This document shows positions 16,442 through 23,070 of a stretch of DNA of 37,928 nt, one piece after another. How positions within the stretch are numbered: position 1 is the first letter of the stretch; every line of letters starts with the position of its first letter. Both the position numbers and the translations under genes were made by a program. The notes under the pieces are model-generated. The model had not been told where the DNA came from. It saw only the letters and a program-made list of their open reading frames with translations, and did not search any database. Location: the NCBI RefSeq assembly GCF_913054395.1, contig NZ_CAJXIP010000021.1:1-37928 (forward strand). Reading direction: 5' to 3'. Source of the DNA: an uncultured Roseovarius sp. (GTDB lineage: Bacteria; Pseudomonadota; Alphaproteobacteria; Rhodobacterales; Rhodobacteraceae).

Positions 16442-16768
16442 TTAAGAATCTACGTTCCCAGCAATAATCCGTAGTACATCGGCCACGAACTTGCGGCCTT
16501 TCGGAGACAGGTAGAGCAGTTTCTGGCGGCGATCTTCGAGGCTCTCGTGCCACTCGATCAGTTCCAGACCCGGCTTGCCTAAGCGGTGGACCTTGGATAA
16601 GGCCGCGAGGTTGCGGGAAGACGTGGAAGACGCCATGCCCAGACTGTCCCTAAGTTGCTTCTGTGTCTTACCCTCGTTCAGGGCGACCCAAGCGAGGACA
16701 GCCGTTACCTCAATCTGTGCCTGACGAATTTTTGCGATTAAATGAAACGCAACCATCATTATGAACAT
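16442..16768 (-). CDS. MarR-like winged-helix regulator (small)
   Basis: The 108-residue product has a winged helix pattern (LRDSLGMASSTSSRNLAALS as helix-turn-helix, then EDRRQKLLYLSPKGRKFVADVLR as wing and C-terminal helix), typical of MarR-like plasmid and phage regulators. The N-terminal methionines (MFIMMV) give three possible starts; AGAAG lies nine bases before the third. It overlaps the small split frame upstream. Its target is unknown; the resolvase region next to it is a candidate. Confidence 0.7.
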   Translation of the reverse strand: MFIMMVAFHLIAKIRQAQIEVTAVLAWVALNEGKTQKQLRDSLGMASSTSSRNLAALSKVHRLGKPGLELIEWHESLEDRRQKLLYLSPKGRKFVADVLRIIAGNVDS

Positions 16769-17000
16769 CTTCTGCCGCTATTTTTCGACTTAGGTTTACC
16801 GTTTCTGTCCTCACTCGTTCAATTTCACTACAAAGCCACGGAAGCGTTTGAGCAATTTCTTCAGCGCGCTCCAGTTCAACCTCCAGCCAACGCAATTCAA
16901 ATTAGGCTTCGGCAAATTGCAAATCCTGTCCGTTCAGCAGTCTATTTGCCTCTGCCGGGTTAAGAGACAGGCGATCATTCCGTGCCATCAGATAGTTCAT
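16710..17000 (-). pseudogene. Small coiled-coil-like ORF interrupted by an in-frame TAA
   Basis: Starting at ATG 17000, 32 codons end at a TAA (16902-16904); the same frame then stays open to 16710, overlapping the start of the MarR-like gene. The joined protein would be about 95 residues of charged helix (PAEANRLLNGQDLQFAEA then ELRWLEVELERAEEIAQTL...). The second half has only a TTG (16895) as a start and no ribosome site. Either a nonsense mutation split one gene or these are two tiny genes. Confidence 0.4.
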
Positions 17001-17042
17001 CTGGTTTCTTTCTTCGCTTCTGAGTTGAGGGGGTCCGTTCGA

Positions 17043-17867
17043 TTAATCTGAGATCAACCGAAGGTAGAGATCGGTCGGAATCTCGATCATCACAACGCGA
17101 CCTAGGTTTGCAAATGTTGCAACTTCACCTCCCTCTTTATCGATTTTTACAAAGGAGTTCTGGCCGACACTTGGCGAAGCCATCCCGAGTTCGAACCAAG
17201 TTGTCGCTGTCTCGTCCGACAACAAACACCAGTCGTCAGTGCCATCTTCATAAGTAATCCTGACCTGAGATACTAAGCGAGACACCGCCTGTTCGTCCTC
17301 TAGGCGGCTAACCAGATTCTGACACTGTTCCCATGTCTTCCCTTTGGCCTTGATATCAGGCCAGTTTTCTAGCGCCCTGTACACCTCTGGGTGCTCGAAA
17401 CTCGGCATGGCTTCAACATCATCCGAGATCAGTTGGAATCCTCTCAAGTATGAGGGATTAATTAGTAGAAGTCTGTTATTGAGGCTCCATGTGCTCAACC
17501 AGTCTGAGCTATTGTTGGCGTTTATCGGGCCAGTAGCTTCAGCCTGAGATAGCAATGTCTTGCGAGCATTTAGTCCGATAGGATACTCGCGAGTGCCACA
17601 AGTAGTTTTTATGTGTAACGTTCCGTACGCCCCCTCAGAACCGACGGACGAAAACGGACTGGACATTAGGCCCTCGGCCCCTGTTTCCCAACCAAGCAGT
17701 TCGTCCGCAGTGCATTCGAGCACGACGCAAAGATCTCGGATTTGATCAACGTTCAGGATAGTCTTCCCGGTCTCCCATCGGGCAACTGTCTGCTGCGTGG
17801 TATTCATCTGCTCTGCCAACTGCTTTTGCGTTAGGCCAATACGAGAGCGGAATTCTTTGAGTTTCAT
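17043..17867 (-). CDS. XRE-family transcriptional regulator with C-terminal domain
   Basis: The 274-residue product has an N-terminal helix-turn-helix (about 1-65: LKEFRSRIGLTQKQLAEQMNTTQQTVARWETG) of the Cro/CI type. The C-terminal 200 residues are unassigned, with a strand-rich end (RVVMIEIPTDLYLRLISD). ATG 17867 has AAAGGTG five bases upstream; the longer frame to 17894 is rejected. It is divergent from the restriction operon across a palindrome-rich region. It resembles control (C) proteins in position but is longer than classical C proteins (about 80 residues), so a ligand- or protein-sensing domain is likely. Confidence 0.85.
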   Translation of the reverse strand: MKLKEFRSRIGLTQKQLAEQMNTTQQTVARWETGKTILNVDQIRDLCVVLECTADELLGWETGAEGLMSSPFSSVGSEGAYGTLHIKTTCGTREYPIGLNARKTLLSQAEATGPINANNSSDWLSTWSLNNRLLLINPSYLRGFQLISDDVEAMPSFEHPEVYRALENWPDIKAKGKTWEQCQNLVSRLEDEQAVSRLVSQVRITYEDGTDDWCLLSDETATTWFELGMASPSVGQNSFVKIDKEGGEVATFANLGRVVMIEIPTDLYLRLISD

Positions 17868-17885
17868 TACGCACCTTTTGTGTTT

Positions 17886-17950
17886 CGTACACACTAAATA
17901 GGTTTACGCGATTGACGCGTCAAGTGTGTTCTTAACACTTTAAGTGTGTT
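17886..17950. promoter_or_regulatory. Putative XRE operator region
   Basis: TTGACGCGTCAA (17912-17923) is a perfect 12-bp palindrome. AAGTGTGTT occurs at 17922-17930 and again at 17942-17950, 20 bp apart, and ACACTT-T-AAGTGT (17935-17947) is an almost exact dyad. A further CACACTA at 17889-17895 repeats the motif in inverse orientation. The cluster lies 20-85 bp upstream of the XRE gene start, the expected place for autoregulation. Confidence 0.6.
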
Positions 17951-18254
17951 TTGTTTGAGCGCTCCAGAAAAACACCAACCCCGACCCTATGCACCGGCGA
18001 CAGCTGGTCGGCTCCAATTCGGAGACTCGGGCACACAGGGTTACCTCGATCACAAGTGGGCATCTTGTTCTAAAAGGTTCTGCTCTTGGACTTGGTGTTT
18101 CCACAGGCCAATGTCAGCACGAATGAACGGCCTCGAACTGAATTTCGCAAATGCTCTTTTGGCTATACTCTATTGAACACTGGCGTTTGTCTAACAACTT
18201 TAATGTCATGGGGCTACTTCAATGCTACTCAAGTAATCGGAAGGTGTAAGACAG
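17951..18254. other. Non-coding stretch before the small protein gene
   Basis: No convincing gene. TATACT at 18164-18169 is a possible -10 element, but no good -35 hexamer stands at the right distance. A 76-codon open frame (17946-18176) lacks a ribosome site and protein-like composition. Confidence 0.35.
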
Positions 18255-18512
18255 ATGAAGCCATTAAGTGAACTACCCGTTCTATCGTCATGGATTGCGC
18301 GTGAATACCGTTGGCAGGTTCAACGAATGGGTCCAGCCCCCGAGGAGCCAAGACCAAAGTCAGAGGCACGAGAAATCTTCGCGAATGTCAGGCAGGGCGA
18401 TGGTAAATACGACGAGGCAATCGCCGCTGTGATGTGGCATTGCGGTCTAACGGCCGCTGCCGCTGAGGAGGCAATCGGCGACTATGTCACAATGGGCAGG
18501 ATAAGCAGCTAA
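18255..18512 (+). CDS. Small hypothetical protein upstream of the restriction operon
   Basis: An 85-residue product starting at ATG 18255, with GGAAGGTG upstream. The sequence is hydrophilic with a likely helical C-terminal half (EAIAAVMWHCGLTAAAAEEAIGDYV). No family recognised. It lies 243 bp before the hsdM start on the same strand, so it may be the first gene of the operon or a separate regulator. Type I operons of mobile elements often carry small accessory genes in this position, but no function can be stated. Confidence 0.5.
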   Translation: MKPLSELPVLSSWIAREYRWQVQRMGPAPEEPRPKSEAREIFANVRQGDGKYDEAIAAVMWHCGLTAAAAEEAIGDYVTMGRISS

Positions 18513-18755
18513 GAGCCGGTGTTCTGTCCGCCACAATGTGTTTGTCGACAGCGGCATGGATTGGATTGATACGCGCCGGGGTGCCCCACGGGGGGAATGC
18601 GCGGGCAGCCTTATCTATCTCGACCTGTCAGATTTTTGCGGTGAAATAAAATGAGCTTCTCTGAAAAGCCGGCTCAACAGGGTTACGAAGGTTGCAACCG
18701 ATGGGCGATGTGCGCAATCCTGCCCGAAACAACTGGCAGAGAAAGCAAAAACAAC

Positions 18756-20780
18756 ATGAGCAGTGCCGACATCAAGTCGCTGGGGTCGTTCGTCTGGTCC
18801 ATCGCAGAACTCCTTCGCGGCGACTTCAAGCAGTCCGAGTATGGCAAGGTCATCCTGCCCTTCGTCGTGTTGCGCCGTCTGGACTGTATTCTCGAAGAGA
18901 CCAAGCCCGCTGTTCTCGACATGGTCGAAACGCTGCCAGACGACATGGACGATGAGGCCCGCGACACGTTGCTGTCAGGCGTGGTGGGACAGAACATCCA
19001 ACTGTACAACAAATCCCGGTTCACCTTCGCGTCGCTCAAAGGGCAAGACGCTAAGGACATTCACAAGAACCTGATCAACTACATCACCGAGTTCTCGGGC
19101 AACGTCCGTGATGTATTTCTCGACAAGTTCCTGTTCACGGACCAGCTCAAGCGCCTGAACGATGCGGGGCTGCTGTATCAGGTGTTCGACCGCTTCACCC
19201 AGATCGACCTGCACCCGAATGCGATCTCGAACCTAGAGATGGGCTACCTCTTCGAAGACCTCATCCGCCGGTTCTCGGAAATCTCCAATGAGACGGCAGG
19301 GGAGCATTACACGCCGCGCGAGGTCATTCGCCTGATCGTCTCGCTACTGCTGATCAACGACAAGGACGCGCTGACGGGGTCTGGCGTCATCCGGCAGGTC
19401 TACGACCCGGCGGCGGGCACCGGCGGGATGCTGTCCATTGCCGAAATGGAGATGAAAGAGTTGAACGACCGCATCCGCGTCGAACTCTTCGGCCAGGAAC
19501 TGAACCCGGAGTCATTCGCTATCTGTAAGTCCGACATGCTTGTGACGGGTCACAACCCCGAGAACATTGCCTATGGCAACACGCTCACGCAGGATGCGCA
19601 CAAGGGCAAACGCTTTCACTATATGCTGTCCAACCCGCCCTATGGGGTCGATTGGAAGAAATACGCCGACCCGATCAAGGACGAGGCGGTAGAGATGGGC
19701 ATGGACGGGCGCTTCGGGGCGGGTCTTCCCCGTATCTCGGACGGGCAGCTTCTGTTCCTGCAGCACATGATTTCCAAGATGCGCAACGACGAACAAGGGT
19801 CGCGCATCGGTATCGTCATGAACGGGTCACCGCTGTTCACGGGTGGGGCCGGGTCAGGCGAAAGCGAAATCCGCCGCTGGGTGCTCGAGAACGATTGGGT
19901 CGAGGCGATCATCGCCCTGCCGACTGACCTCTTCTATAACACGGGCATCCAGACCTATGTGTGGCTGCTGACCAATCGCAAGGACAAGGCGCGGCGTGGC
20001 AAGGTGCAACTGATCGACGCCAGCGGGGAACGCTTCTGGAAATCCATGCGGAAATCCCTTGGGTCGAAGCGCCGGGAAATCCCCGAAGATGCGACCGAGG
20101 AAATCGCGCGCATCTACCATGACATGCTGAACGGCAACTCGGGCTGGGAAGACATGTCCAAGATCTTCGACAGCACCGACTTCGGGTATCGTGAAATCCG
20201 CGTGGAGCGCCCCCTCAAGCTGGCCTTTCAGGTGACCCGAGAGGGGTTTGAGGCTTTGCGCGATGCGAAGCCCTTCCAGCGCCTTGGGGAAGCGGAACAG
20301 CGCGGCGTGATGGAGGCCCTACTGGTGCACCTGCCAAAAGACGAACGGTGGATTGACCGGGATGACTTCGACAAGGCGCTGACACGCGCGCTCAAGGCGG
20401 CTGGGGTCAAGGTGAGGGCACCTGTCCGAAAGGCCATCCTGTCGGCGCTGTCGGAACGCGATGAGGATGCCGAGGTCTGCACCGATGCGAAGAGCAAACC
20501 GGAACCCGACACCGATCTGCGCGATCATGAACTGGTGCCGCTGGGTGAAGACTGGCGAAACTATTTTCAGCGCGAAGTGCTTCCCTTCGTCCCCGATGCC
20601 TGGGTCGATGAAACCCACACGGACGCGAAGGATGGCAGCGTCGGGCGTGTTGGTTATGAGATCAACTTCAATCGCTACTTCTACAAATACGTTCCGCCCC
20701 GCCCGCTGGAAGAAATCGACGCCGAATTGAAGGCGCTGGAAGCAGAGATCGCAGGTCTGCTGCAGGAGGTGGTTGAGTGA
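18756..20780 (+). CDS. hsdM: Type I restriction-modification DNA methyltransferase (HsdM)
   Basis: The 674-residue N6-adenine methyltransferase subunit contains SAM motif I DPAAGTGG (217-224) and catalytic NPPY (293-296). The N-terminal helical domain (IKSLGSFVWSIAELLRGDF...) is typical of HsdM. The start at ATG 18756 gives the family N-terminus; the longer frame to 18651 adds 35 unrelated residues and is rejected. The extra C-terminal 250 residues make it longer than classical EcoKI HsdM (about 530), as in the type IC/ID-like branch. It methylates host DNA with HsdS and forms the core of the restriction complex. Its stop overlaps the hsdS GTG start. Confidence 0.96.
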   Translation: MSSADIKSLGSFVWSIAELLRGDFKQSEYGKVILPFVVLRRLDCILEETKPAVLDMVETLPDDMDDEARDTLLSGVVGQNIQLYNKSRFTFASLKGQDAKDIHKNLINYITEFSGNVRDVFLDKFLFTDQLKRLNDAGLLYQVFDRFTQIDLHPNAISNLEMGYLFEDLIRRFSEISNETAGEHYTPREVIRLIVSLLLINDKDALTGSGVIRQVYDPAAGTGGMLSIAEMEMKELNDRIRVELFGQELNPESFAICKSDMLVTGHNPENIAYGNTLTQDAHKGKRFHYMLSNPPYGVDWKKYADPIKDEAVEMGMDGRFGAGLPRISDGQLLFLQHMISKMRNDEQGSRIGIVMNGSPLFTGGAGSGESEIRRWVLENDWVEAIIALPTDLFYNTGIQTYVWLLTNRKDKARRGKVQLIDASGERFWKSMRKSLGSKRREIPEDATEEIARIYHDMLNGNSGWEDMSKIFDSTDFGYREIRVERPLKLAFQVTREGFEALRDAKPFQRLGEAEQRGVMEALLVHLPKDERWIDRDDFDKALTRALKAAGVKVRAPVRKAILSALSERDEDAEVCTDAKSKPEPDTDLRDHELVPLGEDWRNYFQREVLPFVPDAWVDETHTDAKDGSVGRVGYEINFNRYFYKYVPPRPLEEIDAELKALEAEIAGLLQEVVE

Positions 20781-22147
20781 ACTCTCTATTCCAATCGATC
20801 CCGGACGGATGGCAGCGAACGACGCTTCGACATCTTGCCCAAGGACCGAAGAACGGCGCTTGGGGTAGTGAAGCGGGCGAGGATGAAATCGACGCAATAT
20901 GTGTCCGTGTTGCCGACTTCGACTGGTCACGCTTGACACTCAAACTGGACGATCCAACCACCCGTTCCTTCAAGAAGCAGCAGTTCAAGAACCTTCAACT
21001 TCGTGGCGGTGACATTGTTATCGAAAAATCAGGTGGCGGCGAGAAGACGCCTGTTGGCCGGGTAGTCTCGTTCGACGAGAACGTCGAAGCGGTCACATCA
21101 AACTTCGTTGCAAGAATTCGCCCCCACAAGGACGTTTGGAACCGCTTCTTTCTCTATCTACTCGCTGCCCTTTACGTGAGCGGATACAGTCACCAGTTCA
21201 TCAAGCAGAACACTGGTATCCAGAACCTTGACGACACGAACTTATTTCGAAGCGAAGTATGGGTCCCCGACCTCGCGACCCAACGCCAGATAGCCGAATT
21301 TCTGGACCGTGAGACCGCAAGAATAGACCTGCTGATCGAGAAAAAGCAGCGGTTGGTGGCGTTGCTGGGGGAGCGTGAGGAAGGCACGTTTATCGAACAT
21401 GTGACGGGCAAAGACCTGCCCTACGAAAAGAAGCACTCCGGTGTTGAGTGGATTAAAGAAATCCCGAAACATTGGTTCGCACCGAAATTTACCCAAATTG
21501 CAAGACAGGAAACTGGACATACTCCCAGCAGAAAGGTCGAAGGATATTGGGTTCCCCAAGACTGCGTTATACCTTGGGTGTCATTGGCGGATGTCTGGCA
21601 AATCCGTGGGGGCCAAGCAATCTACATTTCGGAGACCTCCGAGAAGATCAGTGAGCTGGGCATGGCGAACTCTTCAGCGCGACTATTGCCCAAGGATACT
21701 GTAATATTATCCCGCACCGCGTCGGTTGGTTTCCCAGCGATCATGTCTGAACCGATGGCAACGACACAGGACTTCGCGGCTTGGATATGCGGTAAGCAGA
21801 TGAGGCCACTGTTTTTGTATTACGTATTGAGATCGATGAAGCCCGTGTTCCGACGCTTAATGATGGGGTCTACCCACCAAACGATATACATGCCGGATAT
21901 TCGTTCTTTCCGCACTCCGCTCCCACCGCTCGTGGAACAGGATGCAATTGTTTCGCGCCTTGCGTCGACAATCCAAGTATTTCGGCAATCATCTGAGACA
22001 TTAACCAAATCCATCGACCGCCTCAAGGAATACCGCTCCGCCCTGATCACCGCCGCCGTCACAGGTCAGATCGACGTGCAGACCTACGCCAAATCTGGCA
22101 CCCCTGACCGCCGCCTCGAAGCCATTCAAGAGGAGATGGGCGCGTGA
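20777..22147 (+). CDS. hsdS: Type I restriction specificity subunit (HsdS)
   Basis: The 456-residue subunit recognises a bipartite target. It has two target-recognition domains (about 10-165 and 225-385), each followed by a conserved helical spacer (RQIAEFLDRETARIDLLIEKKQRLV and, at the end, ASTIQVFRQSSETLTKSI...SALITAAVTGQID). The start is GTG 20777, with AGGAGGT six bases before it and a 4-bp overlap with hsdM, giving translational coupling. The two recognition domains look dissimilar, so an asymmetric target is expected; the bases read cannot be predicted by eye. HsdS fits a two-subunit methylase that also recruits HsdR. Confidence 0.95.
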   Translation: MNSLFQSIPDGWQRTTLRHLAQGPKNGAWGSEAGEDEIDAICVRVADFDWSRLTLKLDDPTTRSFKKQQFKNLQLRGGDIVIEKSGGGEKTPVGRVVSFDENVEAVTSNFVARIRPHKDVWNRFFLYLLAALYVSGYSHQFIKQNTGIQNLDDTNLFRSEVWVPDLATQRQIAEFLDRETARIDLLIEKKQRLVALLGEREEGTFIEHVTGKDLPYEKKHSGVEWIKEIPKHWFAPKFTQIARQETGHTPSRKVEGYWVPQDCVIPWVSLADVWQIRGGQAIYISETSEKISELGMANSSARLLPKDTVILSRTASVGFPAIMSEPMATTQDFAAWICGKQMRPLFLYYVLRSMKPVFRRLMMGSTHQTIYMPDIRSFRTPLPPLVEQDAIVSRLASTIQVFRQSSETLTKSIDRLKEYRSALITAAVTGQIDVQTYAKSGTPDRRLEAIQEEMGA

Positions 22148-23070
22148 ACAGGTTCTTCCTCAAGATACACGGCAATGACACCCACTGCCCCGGCGGTTTT
22201 GGTGGCTCACGGAACAAGTCGGACTGGGAAGGCAGCACGATTATTCTTCCCAAAAGGGGGCCGGTTCTCGCCCGAAAGGAAGACAACAAGACAGATCAGA
22301 CACTCAAGGCTGGGGACGAGCTTTGGATTTGGACGCACGAGTCGTCAGGTGGGCGCGGCTTAACCGCAAAGGCGATCGCTGGGGAGGTGCCTGATAGCGA
22401 AGCAAGCAAGTTTGTGGTGCTGCACAATGTCGAAATCGCTCCGAGGCCTTTCGATTACCGTGGTTTCCCCGAGGCTCCTGTAAACGGACGCGTGACGGGG
22501 TCACGGTTTCTGGACTACGCATCAACCCAAAGACCGAGCGCAGTCTACCTCATAGAAGATGTGGACTACCCAGATTTCCTATCCGTGGTCCAAGAGCGGG
22601 GCTGGGCCGGAAACAAAATCCCTGCCCCCTCGCCACATTGGGAGGAAGAGGTCCAGAACCACAAGGACGACTTGTTGGCTGGTCTGGAAGACAGAAAGGC
22701 AGCGATGCTGAAAGCAAGGTCGGGACAGGGCCAATTCCGCCGCGACCTGATCAAGCGTTACAATGGGAAATGCGTGGTCACGAAATGCGCCATCCGCGAG
22801 GCTTTGGAGGCAGCCCATGTGATGCCGCATACGGGAGACCCGAAGTGGGACCATGCGGACAACGGCGTGCTCTTGCGCCGTGACTTACACGCGCTGTTCG
22901 ACGACATGCTGTGGAGCATCGACCCAGCTTCCAACACACTGCGCATCGCGGACCGCTTGAAGACATCGGGTTACCGCAAGCTCGATGGTCGGCAGATCGA
23001 TCACCAGATCGCACCGGCGCTGCTTTTTGTGCACTTCGAGAAGTTCCAGAATGGTGGCGCAAATGACTGA
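22144..23070 (+). CDS. HNH endonuclease with N-terminal PUA/EVE-like domain, embedded in the type I operon
   Basis: The 308-residue product has an HNH_2-type nuclease module near its C-terminus (about 205-265): paired Cys (CVVTKC), EAAHVMPH, an Asn in DNGVLLRRDLHALFD, then SIDP. The N-terminal half (about 1-110; DELWIWTHESSGGRGLTAKAIAGEV) resembles EVE/PUA-like folds that can read modified bases, but this is inference. It starts at GTG 22144, overlapping the hsdS stop, and its own stop overlaps the hsdR start by 8 bp, so all are translationally coupled. Type I systems do not need an HNH protein, so it may be an added nuclease, perhaps against modified phage DNA. Confidence 0.85.
   Translation: MNRFFLKIHGNDTHCPGGFGGSRNKSDWEGSTIILPKRGPVLARKEDNKTDQTLKAGDELWIWTHESSGGRGLTAKAIAGEVPDSEASKFVVLHNVEIAPRPFDYRGFPEAPVNGRVTGSRFLDYASTQRPSAVYLIEDVDYPDFLSVVQERGWAGNKIPAPSPHWEEEVQNHKDDLLAGLEDRKAAMLKARSGQGQFRRDLIKRYNGKCVVTKCAIREALEAAHVMPHTGDPKWDHADNGVLLRRDLHALFDDMLWSIDPASNTLRIADRLKTSGYRKLDGRQIDHQIAPALLFVHFEKFQNGGAND

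Noticed and set aside
17946..18176. 76-codon frame upstream of the restriction operon
   Set aside because: Starts within the operator repeats, has many Cys/Trp and no ribosome site.
18651..18755. 35-residue N-terminal extension of HsdM
   Set aside because: The residues do not resemble HsdM; the family N-terminus begins at ATG 18756.
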